In this document: in pieces, positions 49,317 to 61,200 of the stretch | Position numbering within the stretch: the stretch's first letter is position 1 | How the letters are laid out: each line of letters begins with the position of its first letter | From: Alisma plantago-aquatica | Taxonomy: Eukaryota; Streptophyta; Magnoliopsida; Alismatales; Alismataceae | Assembly (NCBI GenBank): GCA_963693085.1 | Contig: OY856413.1 | Coordinates: forward strand, 546,587,879 to 546,651,878 | Reading direction: 5' to 3' | Length of the DNA stretch: 64,000 bases | Made by a program: the position numbers and the translations under genes | The notes under the pieces: generated by a model | Databases searched by the model: none | Seen by the model: only the letters and a program-made list of their open reading frames with translations | What the model was told of the DNA's origin: nothing

Positions 49317-50321
49317 TAGATGTGTGTTCCGTTTTCGAATTGGCTTGGTTTGGATTTAGTGTGGTTCTGTTTAGTCTTTGTCATGTCAAGTCACATTATG
49401 CGTAATTTGGCGAGAGTGGAAAAAATTATATTTTCCGTAATTTTCTTTTACTAAATATGCGGGTCATTTAGTATTGCATCAAGTACGAGTGAGGTCTATC
49501 TAGCTTTTGATTTATTTGGATTAGACTTTTACTTGCCAGACATATCTGTGTTAGGTTCAATTTGCACATATAGGTCAGGTCAAGTTTACAAAGTCAGACC
49601 AGGCCATGGGTGAATGAAATGTCATATGTATTATTTATTTTTAATTTGATTACATGTTATATTGTATGACATATTATGAATTTGGAAATATGTAATATTA
49701 AAAAATAAATATTAATTTATAGCCTATTAATTTCACGTACATCTAGGTACCTAGATGAGTGCTTAATTAAATTATGAATGTGAATAATTTGTATAGTTAC
49801 ATTATATGTATAGTTTGAGTCGGGTTAGGATTGGTTTGGGTCTATCTGGGCTCGAATTTGTTTGGGTCTGACTTTTACAACTTTAATGCAGATGTGTCAG
49901 GCTTGGGTTGTAAATATGTGAGTAGATTGAGTAAATTGATCATACTATGTATACAGTCAGTTATATACCTATTTTTATCAACCACCCATTTGTATTACCC
50001 GAGTGTACATAAAATTAATAACTTCGAAATTGATCTTATTCTTCAACATCATTTTTTTTATTAATTCAAATTATATTAGTCTTAAAACTATCAGATCCAA
50101 ATATGTACACCCCAACATGGCCGTGCCAGATATAACTCAAAATCTGACTCAAATATATCTATTATGAGATAAGCAGGATCACAACCTACCTGATCCAAAT
50201 AAAAAAATCAACCCAACCCATCTAGACACATGGCGACCCGAGTCGAAGCAGGCATAATCCAATCTGACATGAGTCATTCGTGACTTGAACCAACCAGTTT
50301 CAAAACCCACACACACCCCTA
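49317..50321. mobile_element. Degenerate hAT-like non-autonomous element (possible)
   Basis: The left end TAGATGTGTGTTCCG and the right end, read in reverse as TAGGGGTGTGTGTGGG, are similar over about 35 bases, including a following GTTTTGAA-type and TTGGTTGG-type stretch. TAGGGGTGT-like termini with subterminal GGTTTGG/GGGTC repeats are typical of plant hAT-type non-autonomous elements. The 8-bp flanks do not match, and no transposase is present. The call is tentative. Confidence 0.33.
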
Positions 50322-50451
50322 AATGTTTCAAATTTTAATATTGGGTTGAGTTTTTTTCTTGAACAAGCCGACATATGTGCAACTTGACTTTAACTCAACC
50401 ACACCAGACTTATAAAGTTTGAACCAAACAAATCCAAACCCACATAGAACA

Positions 50452-51121
50452 ATAAGGTTGTACATTTCTCAGTCCAGACCGGTGGACCGGACCAGACCGG
50501 ACCAGCTATTTAGTCTAATCTGGTCTTGGACTGACTTGACTTTCGGTCCGATCCTCAGTCTGCTATTTATCCTAGATCTACTCCTCGATCCGGTCCAGTT
50601 TGGTCCCAAACTGATAGAAAGAAACCGGTCTGGACCTATTGGACCAAATAACATAAAAAAATCTTCTACCTATTAATGAAATCCAATATTTATGAAGGAT
50701 TGTGGGATTTATTGTACATTAATAATGACTCTAGTTATATTAGTAATGTTCCTAATATTCTTATAATATAGTTTACTCTCTCAAGTTGTAAGAATTTAAT
50801 TGTGTAACTTACTTTGTGTTAACAAAATCAAATGGATTATAAATTATTTAATAATTATATTATAATTATTAAATAATTTATAATCAAGAGTCTATGAATA
50901 TTGGTTATCTGATTCGGTCTCGGTCGGGTCCCGGTCCGGTCCTTCATTTTTATGGTCCGATCTCGGACCGGACCAGTTCTTACTTGGTCCGGTCCTCAAC
51001 CCATAGACCAGACCGATTCTTACTTGGTCCAATTCTCGGTCCATGAATGTTTTGTTAACTGAGTCTCGGTCCGGTCCGGTCCAAGTCGGTCTGATCTGGG
51101 TTTGGACCAATGTACAACCTT
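50452..51121. mobile_element. hAT-like non-autonomous element with GGTCCGG subterminal repeats
   Basis: The 13-bp terminal inverted repeats AAGGTTGTACATT (50454-50466) and AATGTACAACCTT (51109-51121) are perfect. The flanking 8-mers ATAGAACA (50444-50451) and ATAGAATA (51122-51129) match at seven of eight positions, which is the hAT duplication length. Both subterminal regions are packed with GGTCCGGTCC / GGACCGGACC motifs in opposite orientation, likely transposase-binding sites. The AT-rich centre holds a perfect palindrome at 50836-50884. No transposase ORF is present, so it would have depended on one supplied in trans. Confidence 0.72.
50836..50884. repeat. 49-bp perfect AT palindrome
   Basis: Two 24-bp arms of pure A/T sequence flank a single central base. 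It lies in the middle of the hAT-like element and could extrude as a cruciform. Confidence 0.85.
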
Positions 51122-51129
51122 ATAGAATA

Positions 51130-51981
51130 TGACCTGAACATGATTGAAACCTAAATGACTCAAAATTTAGCAAAACATTATCACAAAATACAAAATTTAA
51201 ACTGATCTATAAAATTATGGACAACGACACGAACAAGACAAGAATCAAACAAGCCCGGCCATGAGGGTTCAATTTTGTTGTCTCGGTTCTTGTTGTACTG
51301 GGGCTATCCCACCAATACCCGAGTGACACATACTCTGCTAGGCTGAAGCCTAGCGTAACCAACTTTTAAGTCGGATGCGTCGAAGCAACTCTCCAGCCCG
51401 GGTCACTGAACAGGAGAAAAGAAAGAAAACTCACCCTACGTGGAACTTATCTCCAAATAGAGGTTGATGTTGTTGGAGGTCAGAAGTTACCACAAACGAC
51501 ATTGATCCCCTGACGCTAACATATTCACTGAAGTACCCCGAGACGTTGCGGAAGGTTCACAAAGGATTGTGCCTCAGTTGTGGAAGCCTGATAGAAAAAT
51601 CTATAAGTTCGAGTGCAACTGTATCCGCATGCGTGCTGGTACCCGACTGCTGATAAATGTATGGCATTCTGATTTGATAGATTCCTGGAACTAGTAGTCT
51701 TAGGAGTAACCACTTTGGGTCTACTAGGCCTCAGTTCCAAATTCTAGTAAGGAATTCCGTAATTAGGATTGTCACAAACTAGGAATAGGATACATGTTTC
51801 CTTGTTCAATTTGAAATAATAACATAATATTATAAAAAAATAAACTTGTATGAGTGAACTGTTCTACTCACAAACTACTTTCTTTCAATTTCTTTCCATA
51901 TCCTTCTATATTTTATCCAATCTTAAACATATTCAAACTAGACATACGATTCTATAAATAAAGGTCCATGCACCTTTTGAT
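51130..51981. other. Unassigned intergenic sequence
   Basis: Sequence between the hAT-like element and the copia LTR. It is less AT-rich than its surroundings from 51250 to 51760, but I find no long ORF, domain or repeat end that would justify a gene call. Confidence 0.4.
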
Positions 51982-51986
51982 ACTTG

Positions 51987-53594
51987 TGTTGACTCAAGGT
52001 CAATTAGGTCAATGTTGACTCACGTCTAAATTGACTAAACCCGTGTTTTGATGATGACTATCCATTCCACATATTAGTTTCTAATGTCTCTACTTGATTG
52101 ATTTTAGATTAGGTATAGACACACTCCAAATGCCCTAACTTTTGCATATCAAATTGGAGAAAAGAGAAGTCAAAGTCAATACAAGTGCACATTTTTGTAA
52201 TATGATGTAAATCCATTAGAATCATGTTGTAAATCACTTGTAATGATTGTATGGCTTGTAATTAAGCTTAGAAAAAATCAGGAGCACTTAGATCGAATGT
52301 TTAAGCACTCAACAGCCATTTTCCAAAATTCACATCAGGTTGTTCATCGGTCGAGTTCTGTGACTTGCAAACTCGAACGATCCTGATTGGATCTTGAAAA
52401 TGACTTTTGATCGGTCGAGTTTACACTACACAGAACTCGAACGATGGAGTACCAGACCAATTCGATTTTCATTGGTCGGTCGAGTTTCCTCAGGACAAAC
52501 TCGACCGATAGTCTGAATATCGGCTTTGTCTTTTACTCTATCGATCGAGTTACCCTTATAGAAACTCGACTGATTGCACTGTACAGAAAAGTCCAAAAAA
52601 GTGCTTCTAGCCATTGTGGAGTTGCAACAAGTGAAAATATATCCGTTGCAAGCCACAAAATGGCTAGTTTTCATTCTCAAGTGTTCCCAAAGGCTAAGAG
52701 GCATCCCCATCTATAAATAGGACCCCTTGGGCTTCATTCCAAGGTTGAGCATTCATTACAAAACTCTATGTGAGGTTCCTATTCTATAGTTGAGTGCTTC
52801 CTACAGCCTCCTCTCTCTCTATAAGCTTAATCACTTCCTACATCCATTAGAGTGAGTAGGAAATCTGTAAGAGAGCTAGTCCTACATGTATATCTTGTGA
52901 GGCTCTCACTTCCACCACCTCCCTTTCTCTCATTTCAACTATGAAGATGAATGTTCTCTCTTTTGGCTAAGAGAGGTGAAGAAGAACAAGGAAAGGTGTC
53001 CTATGGTGAAGATCAAGGCTGAAGACTTGGAGCTAGAGTGGATAAGCCCTTGGTGAAGGCAGAAGACTCCTTGTTGAAGTGGGTAAGTCCTTGGTGGAAG
53101 CTCCTCCAAGTGAAGGTGAATTCAAAAGTGGAAGATCCAAGAAGAGTGGGTAATTTCTACAAGGATGAATACTTGTGAAAGAGTAGATAAGTCCTTGGAA
53201 GAAGGCTGAAGACTCCTTGCAAAGTGGGTAAGTCCTTGGTAAGGTTGAAAACTCTTTGTATTGGATAGGTAAGTCCTTTGTTTGGTCATGTATTGTAAGT
53301 CTTATGAATGAATATAAGAATGCAATGGTTAGGAAATCCTAGAGGTTGACCTCTATAGGTAAGTGGACTGACATACTTCTAGTTTGAAGTGTGGAACCAC
53401 TCTAAATAGCATGTCTAATTGTATTTTCTCAATTTCTCTCATCCTTTCTATGTATGTTTTAGTTGCACTCAAATTACTTATTTAGCAACCTTATCTTATC
53501 ATATATCTTGAAGGTCTAATGAATTTTGTTTAAGTGCTTTCAGCTCTATTCACCCCCCCTCTAGAGCATCTGATCACCCATCTAGGATCTAACA
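51987..53594 (+). repeat. Element D left (5') LTR
   Basis: The LTR is 1608 bp and starts TGTTGACTCAAGG, identical with the start of the right LTR at 57508, and ends GATCTAACA before the primer site. A TATA box CTATAAATAG lies at 52711-52720. Upstream of it, at 52340-52575, are four hairpins of the type TCGGTCGAGTTT...AAACTCGACCGA. Confidence 0.85.
52340..52575. repeat. Hairpin array, TCGGTCGAG...CTCGACCGA type
   Basis: Four inverted repeats sit in the LTR upstream of the TATA box, with arms of about 10-12 bases around spacers of 14-17 bases. The same four are in the right LTR (57865-58098) and two more lie in the internal region at about 55975-56075. Confidence 0.82.
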
Positions 53595-53596
53595 AT

Positions 53597-53608
53597 TGGT
53601 ATCAGAGT
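53597..53608 (+). promoter_or_regulatory. Element D primer-binding site (tRNA-iMet)
   Basis: TGGTATCAGAGT lies two bases after the LTR end at 53594 and is complementary to the 3' end of initiator tRNA-Met. Confidence 0.85.
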
Positions 53609-53644
53609 GGGCTTCTCCAAACATACTTCAACAAGTAGGAGAAG

Positions 53645-54478
53645 ATGGGTAACTACCAAGGAGGGAGATACTTGATCAGCCTACCAATCTCTAATGGGAG
53701 CAATTTCCTCTATTGGAGAAGAAGGCTTCAATTCTACATCCAAGGATCAAGTCTTGAGATGTGGCAAATGGTGAATAACCCATACATGCTACCAAAGACA
53801 AAGATTGAAGAATGGGATGAAGCTACCTTGAAGAAAGAAACTTTGAATGCTAGAGCCATGCACATCCTCTATGCCTCCATGACCCCCACCGAGTTCAACC
53901 AGATTTCTTCATGTGAAACAACCTATGAGGTATAGAGAAAGCTATGCATCACTTATGAAGGGATAGATCAAGTGAAGGAAAGTAAAGTCTACATGTTCAA
54001 AGGGCTGCTTGAGAACTTTAATATGGGAAAAGAGGAGAGGATAGACAACATGTACTCAAGGCTCAACACCATTGTGAATAGTCTTGCTATTCTAGGACAT
54101 CCCATATCTAGTGGAGAGATCAACTCAAAGATCCTTAGAACTCTCCCCAAGAGGTGGGAACCCAAAGTGACTTCCATTGAAGAAGCAAGGTCTCTTAAGG
54201 ATATTCCTATTGAAGAGCTCATTGGAAATTTACAAGCACATGAAGCCACACTTGACAAGAGGGAGGAAGTAGAAAGACAAGAGAAGAAAGAGCTAAAGAG
54301 AATGAAGAAGGCTGAAATGAAGGCTCAAATTGAAGCTATCATGGAACAAGTCTCTCCATCATCTCAAGTTAAAGAAGATGCCATGTACTCCAAGGGTAAA
54401 CTCTATAAAGGCAAGTCCTCCTCCATCCAGTGCTTCACATATGGAAAGAAGGGTCACTACAAGGAAGATTGCCCATAA
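53645..54478 (+). pseudogene. Element D Gag (copia type)
   Basis: ATG at 53645, 38 bases after the primer site, opens a copia-type Gag (UBN2-like). It has SNGSNFLYWRRRLQFYIQG, WDEATLKKETLNARAMHILYASM, IDNMYSRLNTIVNSLAILGHPIS and ILRTLPKRWEPKVTSIEEA, then a Lys/Glu-rich helix. One TAG (53936-53938, at the usual Trp of YEVW) breaks the frame. Near the end a zinc knuckle reads C-x2-Y-x4-H-x4-C, so the second Cys is Tyr. TAA at 54476-54478 follows. Downstream codons stay in the same frame. Gag would form the particle and bind RNA. Confidence 0.82.
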
Positions 54479-55573
54479 GGCAAAAAGACCCACCTTCACA
54501 AGAAGAAGGAGAAATTGCACTCAAACTCAAGTGGCTCCTCCAACTCAAGCTCAAATGAAGATTCAAGTGAAGGATCAAGCTCAAGCTCTAGTGATGAAGG
54601 AGAAAGTCATTTTGCTCTTATAACATCCACAAGTAAGGACTCAAGTGAGGTAAATCTAAACTCTTTAGATAAATAATCTTTGATTGCTATTATTCATGAT
54701 ACTTGTGCCTCTCTTAAGTCTTATAAAAGGAAAAAGAAAAAGATTGCTAGAATTGTTGATAATTTGCATGTAGAATTAAATGATCTTGAACATGCTAATT
54801 CTTGCTTGTTTGATGATAAAAATGCTTGTCTTATCCAAGTAGACTCTCTTAAACTTGAAAATGCTAGTTTGCTTGATAAGATTAGATTTCTAGAAGCTCA
54901 ACCTCTCATGCCTAGTTCTAATGAAGAGCATACTTTAATTATTGATTCTCTCATGCATGATATTGATGTTTTTAAATCTGAAAACAAGGACAAAGATTTT
55001 GTTTTGCAAGATTTAGAAATAGAAAATTCCTCCTTGCTTGCTAAAATCAATGTGCATGAATCTTGTTCTAGTTCTACTAATAGAGAGAATGATGTTGTTG
55101 TGTGAGGGTTTCCACAGAAAGACCCCTGGGTTCTGGCAAACATATCACAATTATAGGTATTGATAGAGATTCTTATTTAACTAAAGCTCTTTGCTTAGAA
55201 AATGATCTTTTGTATGCTAGAGATAATATTAATCATTTGTCTTCTACTATTACTTCTCTTATGCATGATAATGATAGTTTGAGATCTTCTTTGCAAAGAT
55301 TCTTAGTTGGTAAGAAGATCCTTAATGATATCCTACACCATACTACTAAATAAATTGGTAGACATAGTTTAGGGTATGATAGTAGTCAAAGAAACAACAA
55401 AGGTAAATGACCTCTAATATTCCATGGAAAATCCTCTAGTTCCAAGACTATGGGCACATGCAACTATTGCAATGATTTTGGTCATTATTCTACTTGTTGT
55501 CCTTTTAGGAAAGCACCCAAGAGCAATAGGACTTGGGTTGCTAAGCTAACCCCTACGGATCCAAAAATATGAT
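54479..55573 (+). pseudogene. Element D coiled-coil extension and second zinc knuckle
   Basis: The Gag frame continues with a Ser-rich acidic segment and a 142-codon open stretch (54680-55105) of Leu/Glu/Asp-rich heptad-like sequence (LENASLLDKIRFLEA, LEIENSSLLAKINV), which looks like a coiled coil. A frame change near 55105 leads to a similar stretch (to 55353). After two stops comes a proper knuckle CNYCNDFGHYSTCC (about 55462-55503), then WVAKLTPTDPKI and a stop at 55572. In autonomous relatives protease and integrase would follow at this point. Here the coding sequence ends. Confidence 0.65.
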
Positions 55574-57507
55574 TGGGGACCATTTCATCTTTCTTCTTGT
55601 AGGTACTTGCAAATGGATTGACTTGAGCTATTGAAATTGCAAATTAAATTCTCAATCCACATGAAGGAAGAAAGGTGAGATGTGTAGAGTGTGACAACAA
55701 GTGGAAAAGGAATGGTAAAAACAAAGGTAAATGTTTTATTGCTTATAACCATTTCTAACTTGTTTTTGTCAAGTTAATGTGCACTATACAATTGGTTTTT
55801 GAGTCAAAAGTGGTATTTTGTGTTTCTCTTCAAACTCTTGCTCAAAAACTATTTCTAATGCTTCTATAGTGCATTACTAACTTTCTTAGACATGTTTGGA
55901 TATGGTTTGTATTTTTAGAAAGCCTTTAAATATGTTTTTATGAAATATATGTGTTCTTTGACAGCTGCTCTGTCGGTCGAGTTTGTCCTATTTCAAACTT
56001 GACCGATAGGCACCAATGGGTATTGCCAACAGCTATCATCGATCGAGTTGTCAATGCACATAACTCGACCGATAACACTGTGCACAAAATATACAATTGG
56101 CTTATTGGATGAGAATTTCCCTCTCAACTAGATTTTCTCAACCAATATCCCTATTCTTTGGCACTCCATTTGGTACCTTTATATATGAATTTTTCCATGC
56201 TTTAAATTTCCTATATTGCTTACAACTCTATCTCTCTAATTGCTCTAAATTGGTATATCTATATCTTGCAATTACTTGCTTTGAGTTGTTTTGTAGGTTT
56301 TGATGATGATCTCTTTGGATCTCTTGGTTGTGTCTAAAAATTTCTTTCATTGTACTCTAACTTGCTACATCTATATATGTGTATATATTGTGTTTGATAC
56401 AACCTTGAGGTTCTTTGTCGTAATCATCTTTTTGTAATGATGCATATTTGTATGTGAGTTATGTCCTTTCATGCTTCTAAAATTGCATATCTCTTTGTTT
56501 GGATATATCTCTACATCTACTCATAGCTTGCTTTATTTTGTGTATCTTTGGTATCTCTTGCTATGATCTAGATCCTACTAGTAGTCCTAACTTGTGATAT
56601 CATCTACTAGTAGTTCATATACATGTAGTTCTAACCTTATTTATAGTTAACATCTTTGCTCATCTATATGCTATGCTTGTATCTTGTCCCATACATGCTC
56701 AAGATTGTTCCTTGAATTGCATATGTACTATCTTGAGTTGCTTGCATAACATTGTGATGCAGGGTATATAGATCTACATTATATGTAGAAATTGGAGTAT
56801 TTTTGAATTTTATGCAGATTTTGCTCCAGTTTCAGTTTTTGGTGCAAGACTAGTGTTTTTCATGCAGAAACGACCTTCTGAGCAAGGCTCATCGCTTTGC
56901 CATGAGCCCTGGCACTTTTTGGGCAAATTCTGTCATCTTGAGGGTCAAAATTGCAATTTATTATTTTTCTGTAACACTTTATCTTGCATTTTGGATTGTT
57001 CAAGTATATGCTTTAACTTGCTTTTCTTTCTATGCTTGGACAAGCCCCTATCTGTGCTCTTCTACTCTCCTTATATAACTTTGTGTTATCTCCTTTCTCT
57101 TTAACAAGTTATGTTTCTTATTTCTTCATAACCCCATTTTTTAAAATGACAAAGGGGGAGAAATGTATGTCTTCTTTATGTCTTCTTTTAAAAGAGGAAG
57201 AAGGCATGTCTTACATGAAGAGGAGAAGTATTTCCATTTAAGGGGAGAAGGTAAATAGGAGAAGACATATATTTGTAGAACATATATGAGTAGAAGACAT
57301 AGTATTTTATAAATGTTATGAAAACTAACCATGCAGGAGAAATATCATCAATTGAGGGGGAGTATGAGAACTCCATGTGAATCAATTGAGGGGGAGCATA
57401 TGAGCTCAATTCTATTGAAACCCCTAGGTTTCTCCGAAGGTATGGTTTTACTTAAAAGCTTTCAATACATTTATAGAATGGTTTGTCATCTTAAAAAAGG
57501 GGGAGAA
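55574..57507 (+). other. Element D long 3' untranslated region with multiple polypurine tracts
   Basis: About 1.9 kb without coding motifs. Two CGGTCGAG-type hairpins are at about 55975-56075. Purine-rich tracts lie at 57151-57163 (AAAGGGGGAGAAA), 57240-57250, 57354-57362, 57387-57396 and finally 57493-57507 (AAAAAAGGGGGAGAA), which abuts the right LTR and is the functional polypurine tract. Repetition of this tract is, as I recall, characteristic of Sireviruses. Confidence 0.65.
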
Positions 57508-58285
57508 TGTTGACTCAAGGTCAATTAGGTCAATGTTGACTCACGTCTAAATTGACTAAACTCATGTTTTGATGATGACTAACCATTCCACATATTGGTT
57601 TCTAATATCTCTACTTGAGTGATTTCAGATTAGATATAGACACACCCCGAATGTCCTAACTTGCACATATCAAATTGGAGAAAAGATAAGTCAAAGTCAA
57701 TACAAGTGTATGTTTTGGTAATATGATGTAAATCCATTAGAATCATGTTGTAAATCACTTGTAATTATTGTATGACTTGTAAATAAGCTTAGAAAAAATC
57801 AGGAGTACTTAGATCGAATGTTTAAGCACTCAAAAATCATTTTTCAAAATTCACATCAGGCTGTTCATCGGTCGAGTTTTGTGACTTGCAAACTCGACCG
57901 ATCCTGAATGGATCTTGAAAATGACTTTTGATGGGTCAAGTTTACACTACACAGAACTCGACCGATGGAGTACCAGACTAATTCAATTTTCATTGGTTGA
58001 TCGAGTTTCCCCAGGACAAACTTGACCGATGGTCTGAATATCAGCTTTCTCTTTTATTCTATCGGTCGAGTTACCCTTATAGAAACTCGACCGATTGCAC
58101 TGTACGGAAAAGTGCAAAAAAGTGCTTCTAGCCATTGTGGAGTTGCAACAAGTGAAAATATATCCGTTGCAAGCTACAAAATGACTAGTTTTCGTTCCCA
58201 AGTGTTCCCAAAGGCTAAGAGGCATCCCCAACTATAAATAGGACCCCTTAGGCTTCAGTCCAAGGTTGAGAATTCATTACAAAAC
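57508..58285 (+). repeat. Element D right (3') LTR, first half
   Basis: The first 778 bp of the right LTR align with 51987-52763 at high identity, including the four CGGTCGAG hairpins and the TATA box (58231-58240). It is interrupted by element C after AAAAC at 58281-58285, about 36 bases downstream of the likely transcription start. Confidence 0.85.
58281..58285. repeat. Target-site duplication of element C, left
   Basis: AAAAC precedes TGTGGCAAC, the start of element C. The uninterrupted site is visible in the left LTR of D (CATTACAAAACTCTATG at 52754-52770). The right-hand copy is outside the window. Confidence 0.6.
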
Positions 58286-61200
58286 TGTGGCAACACATCC
58301 CATTATCACACAGATAACGAGGTGTTACACGAAAATGTGCGGAAATCACCATAACCACAGATTATGAAAATACGGGTTAATTAAAACTGATTGCAGAAAA
58401 TTGATAAACTATGAAACTATTACTTTCCAGTCCTCATCCTGCACTGAAACACGTCATATATACATACATGAGATCTGATACGTGATTACAGCTTATTGGA
58501 ACAGCTGTCCATCCATCACATGAGTTCACCACCTGTTCATATACATAGAGGCCCACATCCGGCCAACGGCAGGATATATAAAACATTATCGATCGTTCAT
58601 CGTGAATCAACGTCAAAACACTGCCAAGGACCTGAGAGTACAGGGATGACTCTAGACTCTACTACAAAACATCCAAAACAGCAGCATATCCCTCGCTTTC
58701 CTTCTACTGCTCGCCTAGCTGCTCGACCGCAACACCACGACCACGACCACGTCTACCTCGACCACTTGAAAACCAGCGGAGTGAGACAACCGAACATTGT
58801 CCCAGCGGGAAACATAACTCCCCACCGCAACTACAAACCTCAACAAGATAAACCATAACAGTAGATAACTATTAATAGGTATAACTAGAGCAGTCTATAT
58901 AGAGCAAGTCTATTCTTATCGACAAGCTTACTCGCTGTACAACGCATATAACCAGATATTTCTCAAAAGGGACGTGATTGACAAGATAAAATATATCACT
59001 GTGTAGCATGATCATCAGAACCAAGACATATGACCACATAACCTGATTATCAAGATACGACATACTGCCACATACCTGATGAATATAGAAGTACCTGCAG
59101 ATATACCAGAATTAAATACACAAACAAGGCCTCAACCAATGTTTCGTGTTTATCTTAAGCAGTAAATACTAAACGGCTGTATTACATATTATTATGCCCC
59201 GAGGATTTGAATCGTACCATTCAAATCCAACCTCTGGCTGCGAAGCCCAAGACTGGTGCCATACAATGGTCAGTGGAAGAGCCGGACTCCACGACCTCCC
59301 ACCTCGTGGTCAGTACACGAGCACAACACAAGAATGACCTTAGTCACATGCTGAAGTGGTCTAAGCCACTAGGTCAGCTCCATAGGCTACCCTCACTCTA
59401 GCCCGCCATGGTACAGGTCTCAGCGCTAGTACAATTGAGCCACGGGCCTGATCACCGTGCTCTGAGCCATGAACACATTCATGCTCTTCACATCACATAT
59501 CCTGAGCCATGGGCCTGTTCACCATGCTCTCTATACGTATCTGAGTCTGTAACTGAAGTTACACTCTCACCTCCTTACTTTAGGCTAGGAGTAACCTCGC
59601 ATATTCAACAATATGCGCTCCGGGTTAACCCGTAGGAGAACCCGTTTCACCATCACCAAGTCCTGACAATGATGGATCTATGGCCATGGCAAACTACATG
59701 ATATGATTTCACTGTGATTAATTAGTATCTTTTAGATGGATTGCAGGATTCAACCAAGTTATATAACATGCAAGATATATCAGAAAGTAAAGAACATTAT
59801 ATTATTATTGAAACCACATCAACCTGATCCATCACAAGGATCCAACATCACATGTTACCACTTGGCCTCTTGCCAACCATCCAGATCCATCTCAAGGATC
59901 CAACATCACATGCCATGGGATCTCAATCCCTCATCATGTATCGTCACTGCCTCTCAAGGCTCACCTCACCATCATGGGACCAACACATCACATATATAAT
60001 CTCATAGAACAATTATCAAGGTAATGTTAATTATCACATATGTCACATAGCCCTTTCATGGCTACACATCACCTGCATGGTTAGGATGTATAATAACCAT
60101 AGATTCAACATAAATAGTATGCTCATTATCATGAACTATCATTCAAGATACTTTATTCATTATTATTACACTATTTGATGGTCAAGCTTGTTAACCACAT
60201 TATTAACAAACCATACTGATGCTTACCCGTAGCTCAAGATTATACAAACAATCAAGGTATTCACTTTATATAAAAGCATGTTGAATATACAAAGCAAACA
60301 CTACTGTTACCAATATCATTACTGTTACCATCCACTATCATCATCATTACCTTTGTCATCAAGCCTCCATTAATGTAACTACCATTAATCATTGCCATTA
60401 ACAATTAAGCATAAGACCTATATTATGCATATCGATACTACTCTTGTTACCATTATTTCCATTATCAGCATCATCATCTACTATCATCTTTATTGCTATG
60501 CTATTAAGCAAACTATTAATGTAACTGTCACTTAGTATCATTATTACCAACGTTCACGTTACAACTAACACCATCAACATTATTAAGATTTTTGCTATCA
60601 TCCATATTGTATTATTAACATCATTTCCATCATTAGTACTATTATGTTATTGTTATCATTACTTAAGCAAGGCATCACCAACGTTATTTGTATATAACCA
60701 ACACTTCCATGGTACAAGGGGCCATCCCTCACTACCACCCATCATAACCCCCACTAAAAACCCATCTTAACCCTAACTCAAACTCAGCTTTCAACGGCAG
60801 GGACAAAGGGTGCAGCAACGCTGCGTTGCACCCTACCCCGCGACACAACGTCACAAGGGGGGGGTGTCGCGCATCAGGGAGAGAAGAGAGTGTCACGCAT
60901 CAGCACTATCGGGCAACGCCCGTTGCCACAACCCTGCCGGCCGACACTCAACGAGGCGTGACGCCCGTCACAGGGCTGATGCCCGATACTCCTACCAAAA
61001 CGGCCAGGTTATCACAAAGGAAAAACAACCAAGAGAGAGAAAGGATGGAGAGAGCACATCCCCAAAACGTGCCACAAGCAGATACCAGCCTAACGGCCGA
61101 TACTCATAAAAAAGAAGGGGCATGACGCCCGAAACCGACCCCACCTATCGGTCGTCACAACCCGAGGGGTATCGCCCGTCACAGGGCTGACGCCCGATAC

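Larger units (their letters stand above)
51987..58285 (+). mobile_element. Element D: Sirevirus-like Ty1/copia element lacking pol
   Basis: The left LTR is 51987-53594, a tRNA-Met primer site follows, and the right LTR starts at 57508. The right LTR is cut at 58285 by element C, and the rest lies beyond the window. The internal region is only 3.9 kb. It holds gag, a coiled-coil-like extension and a second zinc knuckle, but no protease, integrase, RT or RNase H motifs. Several GGGGGAG polypurine tracts precede the right LTR, a feature I associate with Sireviruses. ACTTG (51982-51986) would be the left target duplication. It is non-autonomous by content. Confidence 0.72.

Noticed and set aside
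51250..51760. Possible host exon in less AT-rich sequence
   Set aside because: No long ORF, splice-site pattern or protein motif was found. It could equally be an eroded repeat.
52426..52716. Overlapping + and - ORFs in the copia LTR (also 57983-58237)
   Set aside because: Both occur in the two LTRs of element D, span the hairpin array, promoter and TATA box and resemble no protein. They are chance ORFs.
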